Shown one piece after another: positions 46,801 through 56,890 of a stretch of 64,000 nt of DNA. Location: positions 62,001-126,000 of the forward strand of contig JACAAK010000016.1 of NCBI GenBank assembly GCA_025093985.1, given 5' to 3'. The DNA is from Calvatia gigantea (lineage: Eukaryota > Basidiomycota > Agaricomycetes > Agaricales > Lycoperdaceae). The notes below the pieces were generated by a model. The model ran no database searches. It was not told where the DNA came from and saw only the letters and a program-made list of their open reading frames with translations. A program made the translations under genes and the position numbers. Positions within the stretch are counted from its first letter, which is position 1. Every line of letters begins with the position of its first letter.

Positions 46801-48545
46801 GTCGAGCTCGCCATTCCTAAAAGAGCTCAGGCACGTCTTTCTTCCTGCCTTCCCGCTATCAACTGTGTCCACGAATCCCACTACGAACGCATCACTTCTC
46901 GTATCTGAAGTTCTCAGCTTTTCCCAAAGCATACGTCCTGTCTTGGTCATGGATAACCAGAGAACATCACCGCTCAATGTGCCAGGGGAGGAACCCTTGT
47001 CATGGGTGTTTGGCGTGTACCCGGAATAACTATAGCTGGGTGGACGCATGTGCACGAGGCCTAGAGTCGGGTGTCGGGCAGGTACATCTTGGTGTGACGC
47101 GCGGAAGGAAGGCTGCTGATTTCATTCAGAGCCGCAAATCCCGTTTCCGACTTGTAGAAGGAAATGGTTGGAAAGGTGTGCCTCCCTTTAGATAATGCAA
47201 TGCCGCCTGTGATTGACATTTGTCACTGGCAATAGTGTGGGTGCAGTCTTCCACTAAATGATCATGTCGAAACTACCCAACACGACAGGCCATCTCGCGT
47301 TTTACTTCAAATACGAAGATTTTTGCGAGGGACGTACTTTAGCGGGTCTTTCCTCCCATTGTCTCGAGCGCCTCCCACAAAAGAACTAATATAAGCGCTG
47401 GCTGCAGTTGGCTTCGAAAGCCACGGCAACACAAAGTATTCCTCGCGGATACGCGGTTCAGACATCTCTTCAGGATCCACGTCAAGTTCCCAAAGGTGCC
47501 GAAGCCAACTGGCGCATCAGGCCAACGCAACAGCTTGGTTCACGCCGATGGAAAATTGTAAACCCGAAGCTCGAGTGAACTTGGGGATGTTGGGGGGGTT
47601 TGAAAAGGTGCAATAACGAGTACGACTGAATGAGTGAATGGCCATCTCGGAGAGTGAGCTTCTCACAGAAAAGGGCGGATAAGGCACTGATGCGATGAAA
47701 CAGATAGGTCTTACTAAGGAGAACGATGGCGCCAAGTTGATTAGATTAGAGAGGTAGACGTTGTGTAAGGTTGTGGCATGAAAACAAGGTGGTTTGCTGT
47801 TCATGTTCATGGGAAGTACTTCGTCCGTTCTTACGCGAGCGCATGCATTCCAGCCTACCTAGGTTATGATATCGGTGACCTGATCAAACGAGGTACAAAC
47901 CGGACATGATGATATTGTTTTGTTTCAACGGATCCCCTACCTCGCATGGTTCGGTTCTTCGAAAAACTGGAGTACATGGGATTCACCTGGGCCAAAAACT
48001 CCCGCACGGACTCGCCCGCGAAAGGGAATCATTGTATTCTTGGGACGGACTATCCAAGAAGTAACGTGACAGGTTCTACACAACTTTTCTTCAAAGGTGA
48101 TGTAGGCCTATTCTTCCTACACTGCCTCCATCTCATGCCCATCAACTGCGAAATACCCACCCCCTCCCTGGGCCACGGCCTGAAATCACACCAATCACCC
48201 GACAGAATAACCTCAAGCCTGCGAGATTACATCTCTCCACCAGTGCCTCTATTTTCGTGATATTAGCGGTGCTAAAGTTGGGAACCAAAGTGCGATGATG
48301 CTGTTTTGGTCGTACCTGCTCATGAGATTCTAAATGTTTCGTACGTCGTTCTGTGATAGGGGACAAGGATGCGAGAAAGGGAGGGCAAAGAAGTTTCTGT
48401 TTGAGAAGGCGAAAGTGTATTCGGCCGTTGGAGGGGAAGTAATGTGGTACCTTGGTTCTTCGCGAGATTGGATGAGAAGAGTGTCCTTTTCCGTTTATGA
48501 TGCGACCCGACCCAAGAAGTAGGGGGGACATGGTCACCGAGAAGA
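46800..48545 (+). pseudogene. Arginyl-tRNA synthetase relic 13 (long, diverged)
   Basis: 47075-47130 QVHLGVTRGRKAADF matches the N-terminal segment. 47280-47560 covers the LNTEILVRD and HLFEVY regions in broken frames. 47940-48040 reads VRFFEKLEYMGFTWAKNS then AKGNHCILG, matching QFFKVLELMGFPWAK and the RKGTVVFLD loop. 48355-48460 reads DRGQGCEKGRAKKFLFEKAK, matching the C-terminal ARLFLFESAREVLG. It is the most diverged long relic. The unit's 7TM gene is missing after it; an unassigned stretch and block E follow. Confidence 0.65.
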
Positions 48546-49690
48546 TGGCTTCATTGTTATCTTGAACCATGTTCAGTGTCCCAAATCTACGTTCTAAATC
48601 TAGTAACGCTCGTCCTTTGCTGAGCGTAAACCCCTCTTAAGCTTTCTGCGCAGATATCCATCTTCACCAGCTCTCCGACCCACCCACAAGTCACACCGGG
48701 TGGGGCGATATCCGAGCTAATCCCCGACTGTAAACGGGGAACTATCCACAATAATTGGACGTACTTGACGCACCAGGCAACCAGTGTGCTCACCAGCCAT
48801 TCCCAGAGATGATATCGACGCCTGGGTGTGGTTTAGCACCGACTACACCTTCGATAGAATTTTGCAGAATAAACGGCACCCGGACCCCAATGCACCAGAG
48901 AACAGAGGGAACAGAACAGAGGCAGTTCTGGAAGCAACGGGAGAAAGTTGGCGGGACGTTGCGAGAATTCGGGATAGTACATGCGAGCCACCATAAAAGA
49001 AGTGGGGTTGCAGCAATTGGAGCGCAAGCTGGAAACCTCTGGACTATGCCAAGGTCAATCTCCAAAATAAAAAGGAAGTGAGGGTATTTCTGGCGCCCGA
49101 TTTTCCGAGCAGTTATTACCATGCTTGGCCGACAGGCTACACCCTCTATTTCGGTCGGTTTCTCTGTCGTAAATAGAGGTGTTGGGCCACGCGAGCCCCG
49201 AAAATACGCCGGCAGGCACCCTTTCGTCGGTTGGGGGGAAACACGTCCAAGAATCAATTAATCAAAGGCAAATCGGACGGTAACTGTTTCTTAAACGAAC
49301 CTGGGAAACTGGCAACATGGTTTCGGGTTCGGGAGGCGTTCGTGAAGCACGTAGGCAGATTAGACCCGGAAGACAGCGCATTGCGCCACAGCCAAGGGAT
49401 GCAGGTCGTTGGTTCATCTTGGACGAGAGCTCCTCTTGTGATTGATACTGGGACCATGGGGGGTTGAGAGTGTATATTCCAGGGGTCGTCGGCTTTATTT
49501 CCTCCATGCGAGTGGCAGTGACCTAACCACTGTCTGAGGGACCTGTAACATTTCTCTGGATGAACTTTGCATAAACGTGAGATGGCACAACAGGGCCTCG
49601 GGTGAATGTTGGTACGAAAGGCGTTGGATCAAACCCTTTGACCAGGTGAGCGAGAGGTGTTGATGTCATGCATTCTCATTCACAGCAAGG
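48546..49690. other. Spacer piece plus unassigned 0.9 kb
   Basis: 48570-48740 aligns with the ArgRS-7TM spacer at 3.40-3.56 and 9.36-9.50 kb. From about 48.75 to 49.69 kb I find no repeat partner. A 155-codon minus-strand frame (48790-49257) and a 108-codon plus-strand frame (48755-49081) overlap. Neither resembles a known family, and composition alone does not favour one. This could be an insertion or a non-repeated host gene fragment. Confidence 0.3.
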
Positions 49691-51430
49691 TTGTGGTTTG
49701 AACTGGGCGCTAGTTATTTGCGGGGAGCACGCGGAAACGCATTGCCAGCGAGACCAACCCATCTAGCACGCACTTAATCCGCAAGCGAGGATACGTGCGC
49801 CATGGGGAGGACGTCAGGCTCAGACAAGGATAGTAAAGCGAAGCAGTTGTCAGCATTGTGTTTCCAACAACGCCTGCGTAATTGGTAGTTATTGCCAGAG
49901 TAGATCGAGATATACGTTCGTGATGCTGAATTGGGTACAGCGAGCTCATACCAAATCATTAGAGAAATGTACGGGTAGAGAGAAAGGATGACGTACCTCG
50001 TTGATGCAGTGCTCGAAATCATCCCGAATGCTCTCCAAAAGTTCACGGATGAGCGTCGCGACAAGAATGAACTGAAGGAGTGCGGCACAGAGATCAGAGA
50101 GGTCGGATGTAAGTGAAGGTAGAGATAAGCCGCTCACCGGCTTCAGGTCCGGTTCGGATGTCCTGGATATCGACAGTATGGGCGTCATGGATGTCGATGC
50201 TGCCGCGGCGTTTGGAGATGGCGGATGAACGGGTGAGGGGGGGTAGTAGTTTGTCCATTTTCGACGAGGGAAGGCTTGGTAGTAGTTGAAGTGCTGGTCA
50301 TAGCGAGAGTAATGACAGCAGCGTCTTGGAAAGGCGCCAATCAGTCGTCGAGATTGAAGTACAACTCGAACCGGGCAGCCAAGGGAGTCCAGGGACGCCC
50401 GTCACCTCCGCCACACTGGATGATGAAATGGGGGTCGAGCAATTCCCGAGACCGGCGTTGGATACGGTTGCCGCCACATGAACCCTGGAGAAATGGCTTT
50501 TTTCACTTCCTACAAGTCATACTCCCGCTCTGATGATGGCGGAGAACTCCATCCCTTGGGAGAATACCAGGCAGACCGCGAAGCCAGTCCCATTCCGATA
50601 CCTCCCGCTGAAGTCAACGTTGGTATATATAACAATATCCATCCCTAACACGCGATCCTGATCGGAAAGGAAGACATTCTCAGTAAGTTGAGAGAAAAAT
50701 GGACACATAGAGGTAATTATAACGCACCTTGGAGACAGGTGCTCCGGAAAGTCCCTTCCATGCACGTCCATCGCGAATCTCAGGTAGACAGACACCAGGG
50801 AGGCCCACGAAATTAGCTTTGAATTGGTGTTGGTGTGTATTGGGTCAGGCCTTCAAGTATACGGTTTGTGATAGTGACGATATCCATCACTCGCGTCAAA
50901 CGTTTGCGATATTCCTCCGGCCTGTGGAATGTCATAGGCTAAAGCAAAGTTTTGGGACTGTGAGAGATGCAACCGAACAGAGACTCACAGGTTCTCATCA
51001 GGTCCCCCACTTGGAAGTACCATCTTCCCCCGAAGTAATTGGTCAACGTGGTAGTGTTGCGCTCAAGGTCACCGAAGTAGACAGTTTATCCGCCTTTCTT
51101 GAGCAGGGGCATGCGATTAGGATGGTATGAGGTTATTTGAAAGTGTGAGGGGACCGTTGCCTGAGGGTGTGCGTAAAGGATTCCCTTAGGGCATGGTCAC
51201 AACGCGGACCAGCACGCTCAGCGGCAATCAAGGGCTAAGTTGGTTCATCCGTGACCGCCAATGTTCCACCCAAAACAGGCAAAAGAAACGGAGGTGTGTG
51301 CAAAAGAAAGCCTGCTGCAGGTCCGGACACAGGATGGTGGGGAGTTGTGCGCAGACCGTCATCAACAGCACTAGGGTGGCTGACTTAGCATATTGGTCTT
51401 GATTTGATCGATTTGATCCGTTGAATGAGC
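49690..51430. repeat. Block E, copy 2
   Basis: Aligns with 27.69-29.35 kb, about 22.0 kb away. Minus-strand frame 49946-50188 reads MTPILSISRTSEPDLKPVSG then SDLCAALLQFILVATLIREL and IRDDFEH. The alanine-rich part of copy 1 is eroded here. The plus-strand 28.4-28.6 kb piece (GGCGGAGAACTC) recurs near 50.54 kb. Confidence 0.5.
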
Positions 51431-51439
51431 TCGCTTCTT

Positions 51440-52900
51440 GCCCGTTCTACTTAATAAAGCACGCTCTCACTAGGTCGAATTTATATAACACGCCAATTCT
51501 GCGTTTGGCGTTGAACACGGAAATTGTCGTGAGGGACGTCTTCTGGCGGTTGTTTCCTCTGCCTGCCACAATCACTCCGAGCAAGAGAACTGGCTAAGGC
51601 ACAGCAGTTCAGCTTAATCGTGGCCGACTTCGAAAACCATGAGTCAACAAAGAACTCGAAAAGGCGCCATTGGAAGGTTTATTTGAGGTTCACGCTGAAG
51701 CCAACCCTCAGGTGAAGGTGACGTCGCGACGTAATCCAGGCGGGTGTGGAATGACGAATCCGAAGCTTTGGCAAAATGGAAAGTGTAGTAGGGAATTAAA
51801 CGCGAGGAGCCACGAGAGCGAGTACGACCGACAGAACGCCTATTTTTCGATGTTCAACGGAGAGAGTGATGATGAGATCGAGGCGGCGGTTCAACGAAAA
51901 TAGGGTGTGACTGCGTCCGTCAGTCACGAGGCTTCAAAACCGGGTCCAGGAAAGGAGAGACAGAGGCCAAGAACACAAGAGAAAGAGGGGCGAGAGTGAC
52001 GGCGTCGTTGAAGACAAGAGTTCAGAACGAGCGTGGACTGAGAGTCAACGAGAGAGCGACCGACAACGAGAGACAAGGCTGAGACGATTCGGAGCGAGAC
52101 TTCGAGAGTAGAAAAAAGGGTGGGTATCCAATTACTAGGTGTCGAGCCTCTACTGGCTCGACTGTATTTATACTGTAGACAACTTGTCCGGTGTTCAATT
52201 TCTACGGTTATCTACAAATACTGAATCTGTATAGCCAATGTGTTGAGTTAGTATAATGAAGGTTAGGCTAGGGAGCTGTGGTAAAATGTTGAATTTTTGA
52301 AATACAACGAGTGAATGTGCAACTACGGAGGCGAAGAGTCTGAATTAGAAAAATATGTCAATAACGAGAAAGGTGTGCGGTGAAATTTTATTAAAGTGGG
52401 TATTGGTCTGAAACACGACGTATGGCAGGCGAAATGGACGGTTTGTGTAGTGAGTGAGGGACGAGCGGATCGGCGACGGATCGATGAATGGTCGGGGTGA
52501 CGAAATCTTCGGAGGGCGGACTGATTAGTGTGAGATGCTCGTTGGGTGCCGTTCCGAAGGCAGCCGACGTGCAGTCTCCACAGTGAAGTTTAGCGAGTAG
52601 GGATGGACAAGTCATGGATGCGATAACCCAGATAAGATTGATTGAGGAGAATCACATTTCCTAGTTGGTCAACTGGAGAAGTGGAATTTCGGTAAGGGGT
52701 AAGGCCTATAAGGGTGTGGTACCAAAATGAGGTGTGTTGCTATTCATGACACACCAATTGTGTCGGTGCTGACGCGAGGGAAAGTGGTACCTCAAGCCCG
52801 CCTCACTCGTTACATTGGTGGTGTGATCGAACGCGATGAGAAATACAAGCCAAACTAGTCGTCTCACTTTAAGGAGATCCTCACCCCGCGTAGTTCTTTG
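51440..52900 (+). pseudogene. Arginyl-tRNA synthetase relic 14a, split by a solo LTR
   Basis: 51490-51610 encodes RLALNTEIVVRDVFWRLFPL-like sequence, the segment before the HIGH region. 51650-51865 holds LFEVHAEANPQVKVTSR, MTNPKLWQNGK and YDRQNAYFSMFNGES, matching HLFEVYV and YxRLNVHFDVYSGES. The copy resumes after the LTR at 52583 (GTGAAGTTTAGCGAGTAGGG) and ends near 52.9 kb beside a piece also found at 16.2 kb. Confidence 0.68.
51870..52582. mobile_element. Solo LTR, 713 bases, target duplication GTGA
   Basis: Starts TGATGAGATCGAGG, ends CAGTCTCCACA, flanked by GTGA (51866-51869 and 52583-52586). Deleting it restores the alignment with 38.45 kb. It shares the 3' end TCTCCACA, the purine-rich GA section near 51.95-52.1 kb and a TATTTATACTG box (about 52173) with the 38.6 kb element, but most of the body differs. 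They are probably related LTR families. Confidence 0.75.
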
Positions 52901-52949
52901 AAATATTGATCACAACAACTGGGAGGAGGCTTCCCGCCTGGGTGTAGAA

Positions 52950-53268
52950 GATGTACGAGAAGCCCTGATGATACAGAATATGTACCATCAGTCCCCGAGT
53001 GCGAACGGGTATTAGGCTGATATTATGCGTGATTGTGTTGTTCAGCACGAAAGTGGCGTGTATTGTTGAAGCTGTTGGTGAACACCCGGGGCGAGAGACT
53101 AATCAGATATCCTGCTAACGGGCTGAAGGGGTCTGGTGTAGCGTAAAGAAATGCCTAGCTTAAATGACTGCTGGCTAAGCGCTAACTGTTTTTTGAAAAT
53201 GATTTCCTTTGGGCGACGCAACCCGGAAGAAGCAGCATGAACAGGGCTGCACGTTAAGTGTTTGATCC
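52950..53268. repeat. Degenerate block family A remnant (end part)
   Basis: Aligns with 13.70-13.91 and 41.42-41.70 kb (GGGTATTAGGCTGATATT, GTGAACACCCGGGGCGAGAGAC, GACGCAACCCGGAAGAAG). Continues into the fold-back at 53.27 kb. Confidence 0.5.
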
Positions 53269-53690
53269 GTGTGGTGCAGACAGGGACACCACACATAATG
53301 TTGTTGGCAGATGCTTGCCGTTTTGCCGTGCCAGGTGGCAGAACTGGCATCTGCCGGCAGATGGCAAATGCTCGTGGGCAGAAGGTGGCAGAATGATGGG
53401 TTAAGGGCCCAAAACCCAGAGGCTAAATGCACAAAAACAGAGTTTTTTCGGACTTCGTTTGCAAAGATGGTAGAAAGACGGTCCTCTCCAATCTCTGCAC
53501 TAGATTTTTCCTGGATTGAAGTCACATCATCAAATTGGTACTCCGATCAGTCGATGATGTTGAATCTCAAGGGGGGTATAGTGCCCGGGCTGGAGTGGGG
53601 AACGCCGCGTTTTTCATTGAAGGGGTAGGCGTAGGCAACAGTGGTCCTGTTGGCAGCCAACAGACCAGGAGAATACAAGTCCAACCCTCC
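53269..53690. other. Fold-back inverted repeat and about 400-base insertion
   Basis: GTGTGGTG (53269-53276) and CACCACAC (53287-53294) are perfect inverted arms around CAGACAGGGA. The next 400 bases are absent from the matching place at 13.93-14.01 kb, where GTGTGGTGTCCCTGTCTG runs on directly. The insert has inverted pieces (GGCAGATGC...GGCATCTGCC; CTGTTGGCAGCCAACAG) and repeated TGGCAGA words. Possibly a non-autonomous DNA transposon or a template-switch product. Confidence 0.5.
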
Positions 53691-54650
53691 CCGCTCACCC
53701 AAGATCACACAAAAGCAGGTGGCCTGACTCCGCTCTATTCGACTTCAATGCACGGCACCGTCAAACCAGACCCTTCCCACCACGAAGTGCTACACCCCGT
53801 TCTACCTCATCCTACTCTTACGCCAACACATCCTATTTATTCGATCACCCTCCAGGACCGTGGACGACGCTGATTTCCTGCCGTGTTCCAAACGTGGCCC
53901 CCTTTCATCCTCTCGTCCCGCCAGCAACCGCACCAATGAATCCCGCCCGAACGCATCACTCCGGGTGTTGGAGACCGAGCTCATTCGAATTTCTATCATC
54001 TTCCAAACATACCAGGGCATCATGTTTCATTGCGCTGGAGACTGTGCTCGGTTCAATCTGTGACAGTTCACCCCCGGGTCATGCATCATGCATCAGGGCT
54101 GGGTATCCACTAGGTCCATCCTGATGTGGGCTACAGGGGGGAGGGTATTGGTTTTACCATTGTGTTGATTCAGATCTCCAGATTCTGTCACCAATCTTTC
54201 GAGGAAACGGTCAAAAAGGTGCGCCTTCCTCAGATAGGTGCAATAATACTGAATAATAGTGTAATGGCAACGGTGTGAATACAGCTTTCACCGAGCGGCT
54301 AGGTCGCATTCGCACCACGGGACAACGTCTTTTTTTTTTTTTGCTGAACACGGAGATTTTTACGAGAGACGTTTTGTGTCCCTCGCAGAGACATTTTTCT
54401 CTTACTATCCCAGCCGTCCTCGACAAAAGGAACCATCAGGACGAGCGCAGCGGTTCGGCCTGATAATCGGTTCGTCATTGTTTCCGTGCTATCACTCTAT
54501 ATGCCTGATGTGCTTCGCAAGAATTAGGAACTACACGTTCAATGCAAGTGCACATCTCTAACACGGGATGTTTGCCCCATAGCCGTCCAACCACAATTCC
54601 CCCCCTCCCACCCCCGTCCAAAATTCGCCCTATCAATTATCGTTGCTCTT
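53690..54650 (+). pseudogene. Arginyl-tRNA synthetase relic 14b (5' part)
   Basis: Nearly collinear with relic 3, including the T tract (54329-54342) just before GCTGAACACGGAGATTTTTA, which encodes the LNTEIFTRD segment. It ends, like relic 3, just after the ACACGTTCAATGCAAGTGCAC piece. Relics 3 and 14b are sister copies sharing the same internal deletion. Confidence 0.6.
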
Positions 54651-54797
54651 CATAGGTCATTTACGCGTGATGGCATTGACAACTTTGCCTAGTTGTTCTC
54701 TGAATAATATACACACTTGATTGTTCACATATACTATCAAGGGCCAAACGTCGAGTGTTCACGAGTAGTCTGGGTAGGGGTTTACATGCTTTAGTTT

Positions 54798-55049
54798 TCA
54801 GAACGCACATAATCTAGTAATGTCATCTTTGTTCTTCTTCTCAGAACCCTCCCGGGCGTGCAAGGCCCTAGGACCCACTGAGCGGCCACCGGAGGTGCAC
54901 GCGTCTTTGAGGAGATGGTTTTGTAGGGCGCGGAGCTCAACTACGTAGTTCTCGTAGAGAGCACTGGTATGAACAATCAGAAACCTAAAATTACCTGATG
55001 CTTGTTGGCCAGGTGATCCCAGTCCGTCCCTGCTTCTCGCGCGTTTCAT
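54798..55049 (-). pseudogene. Divergent relic Y, copy 6 (inverted unit)
   Basis: Minus-strand frame of 83 codons with SGNFRFLIVHTSALYENY then VELRALQNHLLKDACTSGG. Compare copy 3: EFLIVLASALHMKH and AELHAPHSHLLEGACISGG. The match spans the same CATCAGGTAATTTTAGG junction. It points away from 7TM copy 6, keeping the usual divergent order within the inverted unit. Confidence 0.5.
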
Positions 55050-55139
55050 TATTCATCACCCCACTAGGCTCTCAGCTTTGAATCTTTGATCGTGTAGTAA
55101 TATCGGCACAGCCAAAGCCCTGCACAACAAATACTTGTG

Positions 55140-55200
55140 CATTGTCTGAGAACCCGTGGTGATTCACTGGCAGAATAACTTTTTATAAATGTACACAGAA
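55140..55200 (+). promoter_or_regulatory. Conserved 7TM upstream region, copy 6
   Basis: GAGAACCCGTGGTGATTCAC, then TGGCAGAATAAC, then TTTTATAAATGTACACAG about 50-60 bases above the ATG. This is the clearest version: GTGATTCAC palindrome, spacer, TATA-like box. Confidence 0.55.
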
Positions 55201-55240
55201 TGGGATCATTGTTGACTTACTCCCCCCCCCCCAATCTTCA

Positions 55241-56483
55241 ATGCCCACCATATCTCAAAGTGAACAACTCCAAGTTGATGAAGCCTTTGACCTTATCAGC
55301 ACTACTACCATCCTTGGAACCTTCTATGGTATTGCATTCATACTTTATTGTCTCTGTGCCCGGGAGTCGTATCTTCAGCTTCAGGTCCCAGACAAACGAA
55401 GCCAAGCCAAATTCACACTTGGCTATATTTCCCTTGTGTTATTTTGTGCAACAGCCTTTATTGGATTGAATGCACGGTTGACCCAGCTGGCTTATATCAA
55501 CTATGCTGATTATCCTGGAGGGCCATTCAAATATGAAGATTCATATGATCCAACTACTGGCTCATATCAGGTGGCAGGTGCTATTAATATCTTTGATTTG
55601 ATCATTGAGGTCTTGACAACGGTGATACAGGTTAGTCATTGATCAAATTTGTTGGCATCACCGTCACTGGACACACCATCCTGACAGATCTGGCGCTTGT
55701 GGATAATATGGAGTGGAACACGATATGCTGTAGCAGTCACCATCCTGCCTGTGTTGTTTCTCCTCTCTTGCATAGGTATACTGACATTGACTCTCTTTGA
55801 TCATTGCACCTGACCGCATGACCAGCGTTGTACATTCTGGTCAATATCGCACGTGTTATGTTACCACTTGTTCAGCTCAGCATCTCTATCTCGACTGCAC
55901 GGATAATGGGTATTGCAGGTTATGCAATTTTGTCAACATTGACAATCCTTGTGACTGGGCTTATAATCGCACGTCTTTTGCTAGTGCGGAGGCATCACAT
56001 CAAATTAATGGGTAGGTACCTGGATTTTATTGGGTTTTTGTGATTACTTTACTTCGAGGCAGGATCATCCAACACTTCCAATCCTTACATGAGCATTGTT
56101 ACGATGTTGACTGAATCCTATGCTGTGGTGTCTATGTGGTCCATTGCTTCCGCAATATTAATTGGTTTCAGCAGCAATAGCTACGTTTTGTTTGCAACAA
56201 ATGACTCTATGGTCAAGGTATGTGGATCGGTCATGGTGGTGATAGTATATTTACACTTTCTCATGGGCAGGTCATTGCCTATTTTCTCATTGTTTATCGT
56301 GTTGCAAGTGGGCGGGGGTGGATGAAGGATACGGGACGCAAACTCACAAGCTTACAGTGGAACCGCGGTGCACAGACCGCCACTGATGAATTTGGCAGTA
56401 TCCAGTTCCGAGAACCTGCAACTACGACCATGGTGGTGGCGATAGATTCGCCACCCGCATCTCATTCAGAGTCGGCCGTTTAG
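55241..56483 (+). CDS. Seven-transmembrane protein, copy 6
   Basis: Spliced model: 55241-55630, 55688-55775, 55826-56011, 56063-56217 and 56271-56483. The introns are 57, 50, 51 and 53 bases, GT..AG, phases 0, 1, 1, 0. The product is 343 residues, the longest and cleanest copy. Likely membrane segments lie near residues 19-40, 57-78, 114-135, 142-164, 185-209, 231-256 and 262-284. A YPGGPF loop follows segment 2, LLVRRHHIK follows segment 5, and VYRVASGRGW opens a polar tail ending SESAV. Exon 1 has three more codons than copies 1, 2, 4 and 5 (GAINI near residue 114). No known catalytic motif is visible. A receptor-like role is a guess from topology. It is the only copy on the plus strand, within an inverted unit. 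Confidence 0.9.
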
Positions 56484-56890
56484 CTGGTGTTTTATCAATT
56501 TGATGTCTCTTTTAAATGTTTTGGTATCATAATTCGTTGGGGGCCAACAGGGGATTGGTCATCTCTATTCACTTCGAAATGTGTTGGTGGGGAGATATGA
56601 ATAACCATTCATATGGCTTCGAGCATACTACAGAATGCATGAGGCTCAGCCCCATTCTTACTTGCCACGGCATTTGAGGTAGATTAAAAACCGACGGAAT
56701 CAACAGGGTGACCGAAAGAATGATGATAGGTCAAGATCTCAACACGCGAGCGTGTATCCGGGAGCAAAGTTGCAGAGTCAGCCGTAACCATTCTAGCAGG
56801 TATGATTCGACATCACGAACGGGGACTGGCTTCGTTTATGAGGGTAGTAATTGTTCAACGTGTCGGACATATCAATCATATGAATACACT
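56484..56890. other. Spacer of the inverted unit
   Basis: Reverse complement of 9.50-9.90 kb with few changes (TTTTATCAATTTGATGTCTC, TTGGTATCATAATTCGT, GGTGACCGAAAGAATGATG). No gene. Confidence 0.55.

Noticed and set aside
48790..49257. A 155-residue minus-strand frame
   Set aside because: It overlaps an opposite frame of similar quality and shows no known motif. Kept only as an unassigned stretch.
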